64,000 nucleotides of DNA from Colimorpha sp045597945 (lineage in GTDB: Bacteria; Bacteroidota; Bacteroidia; Bacteroidales; P3), in NCBI GenBank assembly GCA_045597945.1, contig JAZLLD010000055.1, forward strand, positions 16,218-80,217, written 5' to 3'. The notes under the pieces are model-generated. The model was not told the DNA's origin, did not search any database, and saw nothing but the letters and a program-made list of their open reading frames with translations. Below, piece by piece: positions 26,658 through 36,242 of the stretch (position 1 is the stretch's first letter; the number at the start of each line of letters is the position of its first letter). A program made the translations under genes and the position numbers.

Positions 26658-27083
26658 ATGAAAAAAGTAATTTTAGCCCTTTTCACTATTGTTCTCCTGG
26701 CCGGAGCCGCCAACGCTCAGAGCAAAAAACGCACTATCGACCCCGAAAACATGCCCAAGCAGGCCATCCTCACCATCGAGAAACACTGGCCCAGCTGCGC
26801 CATCGTGAATACCTACGTTAAGGGTAAGGAATACGAAGCCCTCCTCACCGACGGAACCATCATCGAATTCGACAACAAGGGTGTGTGGAAAGAAATGAAA
26901 TGCACCGACGGCCTGCCCGTAACCCTGGTGCCCGTGTACATCACCCGCTATATCGTGAACCGCTACCCCAAACAGCTCATCATCGACTGCGAGAAGATGA
27001 AGGGAGGCTACGAAGTCACCCTCACCAACGGCCTTGAAATCCAATTCGACCTCAAAGGCAACGTGACCCACGTAGACGACTAA
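26658..27083 (+). CDS. Exported PepSY-like (DUF2874-type) protein
   Basis: A 141-residue periplasmic protein: 20-residue signal peptide ending NAQ, then two copies of the PepSY-like unit. Each has an amphipathic helix (PKQAILTIEKHWP; ITRYIVNRYPKQ) followed by two strands with the signature YEALLTDGTIIEFDNKG / YEVTLTNGLEIQFDLKG. Such proteins are widespread in Bacteroidota, with BLIP-like folds; function unknown, possibly inhibitory or ligand-binding. It is 15 nt after the lipoprotein gene. Confidence 0.85.
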   Translation: MKKVILALFTIVLLAGAANAQSKKRTIDPENMPKQAILTIEKHWPSCAIVNTYVKGKEYEALLTDGTIIEFDNKGVWKEMKCTDGLPVTLVPVYITRYIVNRYPKQLIIDCEKMKGGYEVTLTNGLEIQFDLKGNVTHVDD

Positions 27084-27097
27084 TCGGACATAATAAT

Positions 27098-28174
27098 ATG
27101 GTACTATATTATTATTATAGAATGCGCTTCGCATATTGGCGCCGTCACAAGGACTGGAAAGAATCGGAACCTTATAAGTGTGGCGAAATGTACACCAACT
27201 ACAAAGGCGAAGACAAGAAAAGCAAAATTCAGGTCTTTCGAGAACTGGTCGCACTGAGTAGATTCTGGAAATGCTATCCTGAATCCTACTTTATTTACTC
27301 CATGTTCAAGACCGACTTCACCTCGATGGAGCGAATGAAATCATTCGTACCCTCCGGAGCATATGCAAGATATTGCCGTAATTCAGAACCCAAATACCAG
27401 ATTCTCATCGATGATAAGATTTTATTCCACGATGTGATGAAAAAATACAATCTGCCCGTTACTGAGAGATTCTTTTCTTACAGATTTGGCAATTTCAAAC
27501 GTGACGGACAATTCATTACAGACGCAGAAGTTGACAATATCTTGGCTGGTATTACCGACAATAGAATCTTCATCAAACGCAATATGTGCGGCGAAGGTAG
27601 CGGAATTTCTGTGGCCGACAAAAAAGAAGACGGCTTCTATACCGAAGACGGCATCAAACTCACTGCCCACAACATTCGCACCAATTTCAAAGATGACCAA
27701 TATCTCTTTGAAAAGATGGTAGTTCAGGACCAGGCAACTGCGCAATTCAATCCAAGTTCACTGAACACTTGCAGAATTATTACCTACAACAACAAAGCGG
27801 TTGCTTGCGGACTAAGAATTGGCCGAGCTGGCTCTTATATAGATAATGCGGCTAAGGGTGGTATCGTGGTTAGTGTGGATATGGAAACTGGCCGTCTAGG
27901 CGAATTTGCTCAGCGTAGATTTGACACCAACAAATATTACGAACATCCTGACACTCACGTCAAATTCAAAGATGTCGTGATTCCTCATTGGAAAGAAATT
28001 ATCGACGCAGTGAACACAACCTGCAAACACTTTCCCTACTATAGCAGTGTTGGATTCGATGTTGCCTGCACACCAGATGGCCCCGTCATCATTGAGGTGA
28101 ACACCGGAACCGGATCCTCCGCACCTCAGCTAGGTAAGGAATTCGGCACCGCAGATTGTTTCCTAAAAGCATAA
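27098..28174 (+). CDS. Sugar-transfer-associated ATP-grasp protein
   Basis: A 358-residue cytosolic ATP-grasp enzyme resembling the ATPgrasp_ST family often found in capsule and surface-polysaccharide loci. Visible: RIFIKRNMCGEGSGIS (nucleotide-binding lysine and glycine loop), a glutamate in LFEKMVVQD, and the metal-binding end GFDVACTPDGPVIIEVNTG. No glycosyltransferase or other polysaccharide gene is nearby, so its substrate is unclear. The start may be the ATG at 27098 or the one at 27122 (MRFAYW). Confidence 0.8.
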   Translation: MVLYYYYRMRFAYWRRHKDWKESEPYKCGEMYTNYKGEDKKSKIQVFRELVALSRFWKCYPESYFIYSMFKTDFTSMERMKSFVPSGAYARYCRNSEPKYQILIDDKILFHDVMKKYNLPVTERFFSYRFGNFKRDGQFITDAEVDNILAGITDNRIFIKRNMCGEGSGISVADKKEDGFYTEDGIKLTAHNIRTNFKDDQYLFEKMVVQDQATAQFNPSSLNTCRIITYNNKAVACGLRIGRAGSYIDNAAKGGIVVSVDMETGRLGEFAQRRFDTNKYYEHPDTHVKFKDVVIPHWKEIIDAVNTTCKHFPYYSSVGFDVACTPDGPVIIEVNTGTGSSAPQLGKEFGTADCFLKA

Positions 28175-28192
28175 GAATCTTCAAAATAAAAG

Positions 28193-28214
28193 AAGCCGCC
28201 TACATGGGCGGCTT
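28193..28214 (+). terminator. Terminator after the ATP-grasp gene
   Basis: Perfect 8-bp stem AAGCCGCC / GGCGGCTT with a 6-nt loop and a following T6 run, 18 nt after the stop codon. Confidence 0.9.
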
Positions 28215-28299
28215 TTTTATGCAAATTCCGAAATTCTTTTTCAATGCATTTTTAGTTTCAGAATTAGCCAAGAATCGGAAAAAACAATTCCATAAAAAA

Positions 28300-28323
28300 A
28301 GGGCCACCCCAAAGAGTGACCCT
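28300..28323 (-). terminator. Terminator after the ADP-forming acetyl-CoA synthetase gene
   Basis: AGGGCCAC pairs with GTGACCCT around an 8-nt loop, with one mismatch. An A7 run on its left gives a T-tract in the minus direction, 20 nt after the gene end at 28343. Confidence 0.8.
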
Positions 28324-28342
28324 ATTTTTATTTGGTGGAAAA

Positions 28343-30415
28343 TTATTTCTCCAGACGGATGCGTGCGTCGACTGCGGTGACGTAGCGAGGATTGCCGAGG
28401 AGAGGATTGAGATCCATCTCAGCAATTTCGGGAGCAGCCTGAACGAGGGCGCTCACGCGGGCAATCTGGTCGGCATACATGTCGATATTGACAGCTTCCT
28501 GACCACGAACACCTTCAAGAATCTTATAACCACGCAGTTTGGTGAGCATCTCCTTAGCTTCGGCAGCAGTGATGGGAGCCAGAGCGCTCTGGACATCCTT
28601 CAGCACCTCGATGAAGATACCGCCAAGACCGAAGAAGATCTGATGACCGAACTTCTCGTCCTTGATAGCACCGATGTAGACATCAGTACCGTCAAGCATG
28701 GGATACATCTCAACAGCATAGGTCTCGGGGATGACAATCAGGCGGTCGAATTCCTTGGCAACAGTATCAAGGTCTTTAACGCCGAGGGTTACACCACCCA
28801 CATCGCTCTTGTGAAGAGGACCGACAACTTTCATAACCAGGGGCACATCCTTGGAGCAGCCAACTTCCTTAGCGAAAGCGAGAGCGTCTTCCTTCTTGGA
28901 AACCTCCACGGATTTCTTACGGCTGATACCTGCAGCATCAAGGAGCTCGTTGTAGTCGGCAATCTCCATGTAGCCGCTCTTGCAGCGGTCGACAGTAGCG
29001 CGGATGCGAGCAACATCGATAGCGGGCTGCTCAACATTCTCGGGCTGAGGCTTGGGAGTGTTGTAAACCTTGCAGATAGCGTTACCCAGCACGCACTCCT
29101 CGGGGAAGTTGATGCGGCCGCCAGCAATAAACTCTTCGATTTCATCCTTCACATTGATGATGGAGGGAAGCACGGGGAAGATAGGTTTCTTGCAAGTCTT
29201 CATCTTCTCGTCGAGAAGCTTGTAGACCTCGCGGTTGGAGAACAGTCCGGGAGAACCGAAGATAACGACGGAGAAGTCAATCTCATCGTATTCATTCTCA
29301 ACAGTATCAATGATATAACCAAGCTGCTCGGCAGTACCGGTAGCGAGGAAGTCGATGGGGTTACCCACAGAGGAACCGCCAAAAAGCTTGCTCAGCAGAG
29401 CGGGGCTGGCAGGATGGTCTTTCAGGCTGGGAACTTCCATGCCACCATTTGAGAGAACGTCGGTCAGCATAACGGCGGGACCACCAGCGTGGGTGATGAC
29501 GGCGCAACGCTTGCCCTTCAGCTCGGGGTGCATGAAAACGGAACATACGGTGGTGAGTTCCTGACGGTTCTGGCAGCGAACGATACCAGCTTTACGGAAC
29601 AATGCGTCAACAGCTGCATCATTGGTGGCCAAAGCACCAGTGTGGCTGGAAGCGGCGCGGCTACCTGCTGCGGAACCGCCCGACTTGATAGCAGCGATGT
29701 GGCAACCCTTGTTGATGAGGCTGCGGCTGTGCTTGAGCAGACGCTGAGGATCGCCAATCTTTTCCATGTAAAGCATGATAACATGGCTTGAAGTCTCAGG
29801 ATTGAAAGTAACATCGAGGTGTTCGAGCACATCTTCAATACCCAGCTGAGCGCTATTACCGACAGCCCAAACGCTGTTGAATTTCAAACCGTTGCTCATG
29901 CCGTACTCCTTGATGAACACGGCGGTAGCACCAGAACCGGTGATAAAATCAACACCCTTAGGATCCAGAGAAGGAATGGGAGTGTCGAAGCAACCGGCAT
30001 AGTTGGTGTTGAGGAAGCCGGTGCAGTTGGGGCCGATCAGAGAGCCGCCCACAGCGTTGATAGCCTCTACGATATGCTTCTCGATAGCAGCACCTTCGGC
30101 ATTCTCCTCGGAGAAACCGGCGCTGACAATGATGAAGCCCTTAGTGCCCTTCTGCTGGGTGAGAACGTCAACAGTCTGAGCGCAGAATTTAGCTGCGATG
30201 CAAAGGATAGCGCAGTCAACCTGAGGAAGTTCCTCAACTTTGGCATAGCATTTCACGCCCTGAACCTCAGACTCTTTGGGGTTCACAGCATAGACCTGGC
30301 CCTTGAAGTTGCTCTCAAGCAAATTCTTCAAAGCCTTTCCGCCAGGCTTATGGATATCGGAAGAAGCACCGCAGATGACAATGCTTTTAGGATTCAAAAG
30401 TTCGTTACAAATCAT
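28343..30415 (-). CDS. Acetate-CoA ligase (ADP-forming), fused alpha-beta
   Basis: Converts acyl-CoA, ADP and phosphate to acid, CoA and ATP, an ATP-yielding fermentation step. It has 690 residues, both subunits in one chain: CoA-binding Rossmann domain (SIVICGASSD near 12-21), the succinyl-CoA-ligase-like domain with the phosphohistidine loop SHTGALA, then a C-terminal ATP-grasp_5 domain (LVMKVVGPLHKSDVGGV). This is the ACD/NDP-forming family, not AMP-forming Acs. Substrate (acetyl-CoA or another acyl-CoA) is not fixed by sequence. Monocistronic by its terminators. Fits a fermentative life style with the hydrogenase genes. Confidence 0.9.
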   Translation of the reverse strand: MICNELLNPKSIVICGASSDIHKPGGKALKNLLESNFKGQVYAVNPKESEVQGVKCYAKVEELPQVDCAILCIAAKFCAQTVDVLTQQKGTKGFIIVSAGFSEENAEGAAIEKHIVEAINAVGGSLIGPNCTGFLNTNYAGCFDTPIPSLDPKGVDFITGSGATAVFIKEYGMSNGLKFNSVWAVGNSAQLGIEDVLEHLDVTFNPETSSHVIMLYMEKIGDPQRLLKHSRSLINKGCHIAAIKSGGSAAGSRAASSHTGALATNDAAVDALFRKAGIVRCQNRQELTTVCSVFMHPELKGKRCAVITHAGGPAVMLTDVLSNGGMEVPSLKDHPASPALLSKLFGGSSVGNPIDFLATGTAEQLGYIIDTVENEYDEIDFSVVIFGSPGLFSNREVYKLLDEKMKTCKKPIFPVLPSIINVKDEIEEFIAGGRINFPEECVLGNAICKVYNTPKPQPENVEQPAIDVARIRATVDRCKSGYMEIADYNELLDAAGISRKKSVEVSKKEDALAFAKEVGCSKDVPLVMKVVGPLHKSDVGGVTLGVKDLDTVAKEFDRLIVIPETYAVEMYPMLDGTDVYIGAIKDEKFGHQIFFGLGGIFIEVLKDVQSALAPITAAEAKEMLTKLRGYKILEGVRGQEAVNIDMYADQIARVSALVQAAPEIAEMDLNPLLGNPRYVTAVDARIRLEK

Positions 30416-30442
30416 GATAGCTTATGTTTAGTAATTGAAGGA

Positions 30443-30473
30443 GTTGATGTGACTAGAAATTAGCCACATCAAC
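30443..30473. terminator. Hairpin downstream of pepD
   Basis: GTTGATGTG-a-CTA (30443-30455) pairs with TAG-c-CACATCAAC (30461-30473) around a 5-nt loop. There is no T-run in either direction, so it may be a transcript-end stabiliser rather than an intrinsic terminator. Confidence 0.5.
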
Positions 30474-30487
30474 TTCAAAATAGTTTA

Positions 30488-31942
30488 TTATTTCATTTCA
30501 GGCATAGCGGCCAGGGCAGCAACAAGATACTCGAAGAATTTCTCGCAGCTTGCAATGTTGGCACGCTCATCGGGGCTGTGAGGGCTGTTCAGGGTGGGAC
30601 CGAAAGAAATCATCTCCATCTCGGGATATTTGCCACCGAGCGGACCGCACTCAAGACCGGCATGGATAGCCATGACCTGAGGATCTTTGCCATAAAGTTT
30701 CTGATATGTCTCGCGCATGCTCTTCAGCAGGCCACTCTGCATGTTGGGCTTCCAGCCGGGATAAGCACCGCTGAGGAAGCACTTGCCGCCGCACATCTCG
30801 GCCAGGCAGACCAAACGCTCAGCCAGGGCATCCTTGGCGGAATCCACGCTGGAACGCAGAAGAGCCTTGACGGTGAAGGACTTAGGAGTGGTCTTGCAGA
30901 TAGCCAGGTTGAGAGAAGTCTCAACAAGACCTTCCATATCGTTGCTCATGCGCTGAACGCCGTTAGGAGCAACCATCATCATATTGATAATCTTCTTGGT
31001 GTCGGCCTCGCACATCACATTGCGGGTAATGCGAACGTTCTCAACACTGTAGCGGAAATCTGGTTCAACAGTAGCGATTTCTTTCTTCTCCCAATTGTAG
31101 ACCTTCTCCAACAGCTTCAGCACGCGATCTTTCTTGGCCTTAGGCATAGCGATAACGGCCTCGGCGTCGCGGGGAATAGCGTTGCGCATATTGCCACCCT
31201 CGATGCTGATGATGCGGATACCGCAGTCAACAACCCAACGCAGCATGCGGAACATCAGCTTGTTAGCATTAGTGCGGCCGGTGTTGATCTCCGTACCGCT
31301 GTGACCACCCTTCAAGCCGCCAATAGTCAGCTTAACAGCGCAATAGTCCTTGGGAGTGGGCTCGGTGGTGTAAGGAATCTGCATGGTAGCGTCGATACCA
31401 CCAGCGCAGCCAACATAAAGCTCGCCCTCAGTCTCGCTGTCGAGGTTGAGGAGATATTTGCCTTTAAGTTCGTTGGGTTTCAGACCGAAAGCACCAGTCA
31501 TGCCGGTTTCCTCGTCGGTGGTGATGAGAACCTCCAGAGGACCGTGCTTGATGGTCTTGCTCTCCAAAACAGCCATTGCGGCAGCAACGCCAAGGCCGTT
31601 ATCGGCACCCAGGGTAGTATCGCAAGCATACACCCAACCATCAACAATCTTAGTCTCGATAGGCATGGTTTGGAAATCGAATTCCTTGCCGGCGCGAGCC
31701 TGGGGCACCATATCCATGTGAGCCTGCAGCACTACGGGGCAGAGCTTTTCCATACCCTTGGTGGCGGGTTTGGACATAATCACATTGCCAACACCATCGA
31801 CTCGGCAGTCAATTTTATGTTCGGCAGCCCACTTCACGAGAAACTCGCGAACAACCTCTTCATGCTTGGAAGGACGAGGGCACTGAGTGAGAGAATAGAA
31901 GTTTCCCCACAGTTCTTTTGGTTCTAAATCTTTAATAGTCAT
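30488..31942 (-). CDS. pepD: Aminoacyl-histidine dipeptidase (cytosol non-specific dipeptidase)
   Basis: Zinc dipeptidase of peptidase family M20 (PepD type), 484 residues, cytosolic. Metal and catalytic residues lie in LQAHMDMVP, TLGADNGLGVA (bridging Asp), TDEETGMTG (catalytic and metal Glu) and the late PHSPDE. The lid or dimerisation domain begins at GGLKGGHSG. Length and motifs match PepD rather than PepT or ArgE. It is alone, with its own upstream region, whose only promoter-like match (CGAAGATA near 31978) is imperfect. Confidence 0.93.
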   Translation of the reverse strand: MTIKDLEPKELWGNFYSLTQCPRPSKHEEVVREFLVKWAAEHKIDCRVDGVGNVIMSKPATKGMEKLCPVVLQAHMDMVPQARAGKEFDFQTMPIETKIVDGWVYACDTTLGADNGLGVAAAMAVLESKTIKHGPLEVLITTDEETGMTGAFGLKPNELKGKYLLNLDSETEGELYVGCAGGIDATMQIPYTTEPTPKDYCAVKLTIGGLKGGHSGTEINTGRTNANKLMFRMLRWVVDCGIRIISIEGGNMRNAIPRDAEAVIAMPKAKKDRVLKLLEKVYNWEKKEIATVEPDFRYSVENVRITRNVMCEADTKKIINMMMVAPNGVQRMSNDMEGLVETSLNLAICKTTPKSFTVKALLRSSVDSAKDALAERLVCLAEMCGGKCFLSGAYPGWKPNMQSGLLKSMRETYQKLYGKDPQVMAIHAGLECGPLGGKYPEMEMISFGPTLNSPHSPDERANIASCEKFFEYLVAALAAMPEMK

Positions 31943-32401
31943 AGTGATATTATATTTTATGATTTATTTTCCTTTCTGCGAAGATACGAATTTTTTTTGA
32001 ATTAATAAAAATAAATATTGAATTTATTATAAATTGCAAATTTTCGGCCTTCTCCCCCACTCCTATTTCCGACCTCAAGCACCGGCCAAAAAGCCAATTC
32101 TCAAGCCAAAATTCAAGGCACCGAAAAACCGCCCAACACCCCGTGAAACATCGCCCGACGGCCGTTCCTCAGAGCGAAGCCACAGCGGAGCTACTACGGC
32201 GTTACAGCGGAGCCACTGTTTTCTCTCCCAACATCCACTTTAGCCTTCCGGCTCAGAAGCCTTGCCTCGCCCAGAATTCCATTCCCTCCATTCATCTCTT
32301 TCCCCCAAAATCACCCCCTCTCCTCCCCTATTTTAAACAACCTTCCACATGCACCCTGTTCTCAAAACAGAAGGCATGTGGAAAGATTTGTAGTAGGCCA
32401 A
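31943..32401. other. 459-base intergenic stretch without a recognisable gene
   Basis: Upstream of pepD the first 90 bases are A+T-rich and promoter-like. From about 32035 to 32340 the plus strand is C-rich, with small open frames that lack any family likeness and are probably chance. A GCGGAGC-type short repeat occurs near 32180-32215. No tRNA, riboswitch or terminator is recognised. Confidence 0.5.
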
Positions 32402-34069
32402 CTAGTTAAGAATAACCGTGTTGCCTTTGGGATAGCGAACCGTGTAGGAGAACGTCACCACGCGCTCCTCGCGGGGCTCGAGCTTCAGATTCCAGCGAAT
32501 GATGCCTGTGTTGGAATCCAGATCACCATTTGCAGTTTGGATGTTCAGCACGCGGATGTCCACATTCTTGGACACCGGCACCTGGTCTTTCATCGAAATA
32601 TCTATAGCCTCGGACTTAGTGTTCTTGATGGTCAGCTTCACGTTAACCACCTCTTCCACCTCCTTGCCAAACAGTCCGTTACGGTCGGGGGTGGTGCGAG
32701 TTACGCGGCGCGACACCTTCACATTGGGATCTTCGCCCACGGCAAAGCGCATCGTGTCACCCATGCCTGCAGTGCGGATGGCCGACTGCGACACATATTT
32801 GTCATTCAAGTACACATTGCAGCCCACTTCCAGCAGCCCCAGGTCCTCCCAGTTGGGCAGCATGGCGGTGTAGTGCACCTTCTCCTCATTCTTGGGAGTA
32901 GCAAAACGTGCGAAGGTAGCATTCGTGGTGTCGGACAAAAGCATCATCATCTGTGCTGGATTGCCGGACGCAATGGTTTGGCGGGTGTTAAGTACAAAGT
33001 CGCGACTCAGGGTGAGATTCTGCGAGGACGAAGGCATAGCCACATCAGCCATGATGTATCCAATCTCGCTATTCATGGAACGATCTTCCTCGGCCACTTC
33101 TTTGCGTGAGGCCTCATAAGCGTTGGTCATATATTTGGCTCTCGTATTGACTGGAACTGCCGGCGTATTGCTAACAAAATCAAGGTAGTAGGTCGGCAGC
33201 ACACGGTCGTAGCCCGCATGTCCGGCCTCAGAGGTGGCAAACACAATCTCGCAGTCGCGCCAATGCTCGCCAGTGTTCTGAGCCACATTGCTTTTCAAGC
33301 AGAAAACGGCACGGTGGGCAGCCTCGTCCAACTGCACATCGTAGAAGTAGTTGCTAGACGAGTTAGAGACATGATAGGAATATTTGATCTTGGCCGAGTT
33401 GACATTTTCTTTTGACCAGATACTCACCTCGATTTCCTGCTGGTTGGGATAGAATGTGCGTCCGCCAGTGTACTGGCTTACAATCTTGTCAATCTCTTCC
33501 TGCGTCGACTGCAGCTGATATCTGTATTCCTCATTTTCCTTTCTTGCCTTGGCCAGCGCGGCATTGATGCTCTTGGCCTCCTTGCACTGGAAATCAAACT
33601 GCATCTTAATGCGTTCCACGGTGTCGTACGACACCGTGTTGCGCACAGCCTTCAACTCATAGAGAGCCGCATGCTGCTGCGTGAGGTAAGAAATCACATC
33701 ATCATTATTGGTAATCTTCAAGTTCAGCTCGCCAATCTTGTTCTCCAACGCCTGATACTGCGTATATGCAGCCGCGGGCAGCAGTCTACCCATAGCCACA
33801 CTTGCCGGCAGGTTGCACTGCTTCATATTTGAGGAACTGATGAACCACTTGGGCGACGACGAGAACTGCAGCGTTCCGCCATCAATCCACACAGCGTTGC
33901 CGGTGATAACGAATTTGTTCTCACCTTTCTGCAGATGAACCGTCACGCACTTCTCCACCAACGCGCCGTTGGGGAAAATAGTCACGCGCTCAATCTTACC
34001 ATTCACCGTGGTCTGGCCCATGGCACTCACAGCCCACAATGCCAGCAACGTAGCAAAAACCTTTTTCAT
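32402..34069 (-). CDS. Exported DUF4139/DUF4140 (mucoidy-inhibitor-like) protein
   Basis: A 555-residue secreted protein with an 18-residue signal peptide ending SAMGQ. The N-terminal DUF4140-like strand region (VNGKIERVTIFPNGALVEK) is followed by a coiled-coil helix pair (about 110-205), then a DUF4139 beta-sandwich region ending in a conserved stretch (RVTRTTPDRNGLFG; NLKLEPREERVVTFSYTVRYP). The family includes proteins called MuiA, whose biochemical role is unknown. It starts 5 nt after the DUF362 gene, so it is cotranscribed with it. Confidence 0.85.
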   Translation of the reverse strand: MKKVFATLLALWAVSAMGQTTVNGKIERVTIFPNGALVEKCVTVHLQKGENKFVITGNAVWIDGGTLQFSSSPKWFISSSNMKQCNLPASVAMGRLLPAAAYTQYQALENKIGELNLKITNNDDVISYLTQQHAALYELKAVRNTVSYDTVERIKMQFDFQCKEAKSINAALAKARKENEEYRYQLQSTQEEIDKIVSQYTGGRTFYPNQQEIEVSIWSKENVNSAKIKYSYHVSNSSSNYFYDVQLDEAAHRAVFCLKSNVAQNTGEHWRDCEIVFATSEAGHAGYDRVLPTYYLDFVSNTPAVPVNTRAKYMTNAYEASRKEVAEEDRSMNSEIGYIMADVAMPSSSQNLTLSRDFVLNTRQTIASGNPAQMMMLLSDTTNATFARFATPKNEEKVHYTAMLPNWEDLGLLEVGCNVYLNDKYVSQSAIRTAGMGDTMRFAVGEDPNVKVSRRVTRTTPDRNGLFGKEVEEVVNVKLTIKNTKSEAIDISMKDQVPVSKNVDIRVLNIQTANGDLDSNTGIIRWNLKLEPREERVVTFSYTVRYPKGNTVILN

Positions 34070-34074
34070 ACTTA

Positions 34075-35199
34075 TCAGATTTTAATCAATTCATATTCGC
34101 GAGTGCCGAGGCCAAGCTTCACCGCGTGGTCCAGTCCGGCAGCCCAGTCGGTGTCGGGGTGCACCATGTGGAACACATCGTGCCCCTCATGTTCATGGCA
34201 ATGGCAGTGCTCATGACCCTTGTCGGCAGCGCTGCCCGGCACAATAGGCTGGGCGTTGCAAGCATCCACGCAAGCCTGGTCCATGGCCACGGGGTCGAAA
34301 GAGGCGAACATGCCAACATTCGGAATCACAGGCACATCGTTGTGGCCTTCGCAGTCGCATTCGGGCGACACATCCACCACCATGCTCACATGGAAATTGG
34401 GCTTGCCCTGCAGCACAGCCTTCGTATACTCGGCCACCTTGCGGTTCATCACCGGCTTGGCCTCGTCCCACTTAGTCATGATAGCACCCTTGGGGCAATA
34501 AGCAATGCAGTAGCCGCAACCCACGCAATGGTCTTCATCAATCACAGCTTTTTTGTCAACAATATGAACGCCGTTGTTGTTGCAGTTCTTCACGCACATG
34601 CCGCAACCCACGCACTTGCTGGCGCTGATATGGGGCGTTCCGCTAGAGTGCATCTCCATCTTGCCAGCCTTCGAGCCGCAACCCATGCCGATGTTCTTCA
34701 GCGCACCGCCGAAACCTGCCACCACATGACCCTTGAAATGCGACAACGAGATGATAATGTCGGCCTCGGCAATAGCCGCGCCAATCTTAGGTGCGGGGCA
34801 ATATTCGGCATCTTCCACCGGGATGGCGCGCTCGTCGGTGCCACGCAGACCATCAGCAATAATCGTATGCACACCCGTTGCAAGAGGGTTATAACCATTG
34901 ATATAGGCCGCATCCAGGTGATTGAGCGCATTGTTGCGATAACCAACATACAGTGTGTTGCAGTCGGTCAGGAAAGGCTTGCCACCACGCTGCTTGATGT
35001 GGTCGCACAGCACCTTGGCATACTGCTGGCGGAGGAAAGCCATGTTGCCAACCTCGCCGAAATGGATCTTCACGGCCACAAACTTATCAGTAAAATCAAT
35101 CTCATCAATACCAGCCTTGGTAATCAGACGGTCAAACTTGGACAACAGACTCTCGCCAGTTCTCACATGCATATCAGTAAAATAAACCTTGCTACTCAT
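34075..35199 (-). CDS. DUF362 ferredoxin-type protein
   Basis: A 374-residue cytosolic iron-sulfur protein: the DUF362 domain (VKIHFGEVGN, SHFKGHVVAGFGGALKN) with two inserted [4Fe-4S] motifs CVGCGMCVKNC and CVGCGYCIAYC, and a His/Cys-rich segment near the C terminus (HEHCHCHEHEGH) that could bind metal. The ATG at 35197-35199 is chosen because an upstream in-frame codon at 35226 would overlap the -7 promoter box. Substrate unknown. First gene of a pair with the DUF4139 protein. Confidence 0.88.
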   Translation of the reverse strand: MSSKVYFTDMHVRTGESLLSKFDRLITKAGIDEIDFTDKFVAVKIHFGEVGNMAFLRQQYAKVLCDHIKQRGGKPFLTDCNTLYVGYRNNALNHLDAAYINGYNPLATGVHTIIADGLRGTDERAIPVEDAEYCPAPKIGAAIAEADIIISLSHFKGHVVAGFGGALKNIGMGCGSKAGKMEMHSSGTPHISASKCVGCGMCVKNCNNNGVHIVDKKAVIDEDHCVGCGYCIAYCPKGAIMTKWDEAKPVMNRKVAEYTKAVLQGKPNFHVSMVVDVSPECDCEGHNDVPVIPNVGMFASFDPVAMDQACVDACNAQPIVPGSAADKGHEHCHCHEHEGHDVFHMVHPDTDWAAGLDHAVKLGLGTREYELIKI

Positions 35200-35223
35200 A
35201 ATATATATTATATTTTGAAAATG

Positions 35224-35231
35224 CAAAGATA
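35224..35231 (-). promoter_or_regulatory. Promoter -7 box of the DUF362 gene
   Basis: CAAAGATA reads TATCTTTG on the minus strand, 24 nt upstream of the chosen ATG; it excludes longer starts. Confidence 0.65.
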
Positions 35232-35309
35232 CGAAAATTGAATGATATATAAAAAAATATTTTCACAACCCACCATCCTCAGCCACCACATCAGCAACAC
35301 AAACAAATA

Positions 35310-36239
35310 TCAATCATACATTTGCGCAGCATTTATCAAACCGTTTTTCACCTCGTTCGCAAGCGATTGCGGCTTCACCACCTTCAAGAATCGCCCACAA
35401 CTCAGGATATAAGCCACCAAGTCGCGCGTAGGTCTCATGCGGTATTCAAAATCCACCCAGTCCTCGCCCTCGCCGCACACACGTTGGCTATGATGGATTG
35501 GCAAATCTCGCAGGTAGAAACGTTGCGACTCATAGGCTCGCAACACAATGCGCTGCGGCTTCAAATCAGTGTTCACCACCACGCCGTAGCTGTCGGCAAA
35601 GAATGCCTCGGCATCAAACCCCTCATCCACACTAAACTTCTCATCCGTAAGCCTATACGCCATTATTCTGTCAAACGAAAACAACGTCAGCCAATCTTTC
35701 TCTCCCCGCCGCTCGGTAGCATCGCGGTGCAGCAAGCCAAGCACATACCATCGATGTTTGAAGAGCTTGAGACAATAAGGCGCAATCACAAACTCGCGAC
35801 TCTCCTTAGAGCCGTATTTCCGGTGCGAAATGGCCATCTTCACCCCTTGCCGCATGGCCTCAATCACAGTCTTCAGCAAGTCGCCCTCCACCGGAGCCGA
35901 CTCCATCAAGATGCGGTCTTGCAGACTCAGACTATCCGCCACCACATTGTTCACACTAATTGTAGAGAGCATCCAGTTCTGCACCGAGTCGTCGCGCAAC
36001 ACCTCGGGATTGGCAATATAATAAACATAACCGTCCCTCACATCGCACTCAATCACAATGCCAAAAATCTCCTCAATGGCAGCCTTGTGGCGGTTGAAAG
36101 TGATGCGCGAAAGCTCCACGCCCTCGCTCAACTCGCAATCCAGCCACTTAGCATTGATATCAGCCAGCGAAATCCGCCCCGCCCGCCGAATCACATCCAC
36201 CAACCAAATAAACTCCCTAAACTTAGCGTAATACTTCAT
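35310..36239 (-). CDS. WYL-domain transcriptional regulator
   Basis: A 309-residue regulator with an N-terminal winged-helix-like region (about 1-80) and a WYL domain (about 130-220: HRKYGSKESREFVIAPYCLKLFKHRWYVLGL, broken here into its recognisable end), then a WCX-like C terminus (about 230-305). WYL domains sense nucleic acid or nucleotide ligands and frequently control defence genes (for example BrxR/CapW). Its ATG is only 3 nt after the stop of the DUF262/HNH gene, placing it last in that operon. It probably regulates the cassette, which is inferred. Confidence 0.85.
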   Translation of the reverse strand: MKYYAKFREFIWLVDVIRRAGRISLADINAKWLDCELSEGVELSRITFNRHKAAIEEIFGIVIECDVRDGYVYYIANPEVLRDDSVQNWMLSTISVNNVVADSLSLQDRILMESAPVEGDLLKTVIEAMRQGVKMAISHRKYGSKESREFVIAPYCLKLFKHRWYVLGLLHRDATERRGEKDWLTLFSFDRIMAYRLTDEKFSVDEGFDAEAFFADSYGVVVNTDLKPQRIVLRAYESQRFYLRDLPIHHSQRVCGEGEDWVDFEYRMRPTRDLVAYILSCGRFLKVVKPQSLANEVKNGLINAAQMYD

Positions 36240-36242
36240 ATA

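Noticed and set aside
30578..31927. 449-codon open frame antisense to pepD
   Set aside because: It lies entirely within pepD, which has complete M20 motifs; the frame is a by-product of codon use.
32034..32409. Small plus-strand open frames upstream of the DUF4139 gene
   Set aside because: Pro/Arg/Ser-rich, overlapping in different frames, no promoter and no family likeness; probably chance in C-rich DNA.
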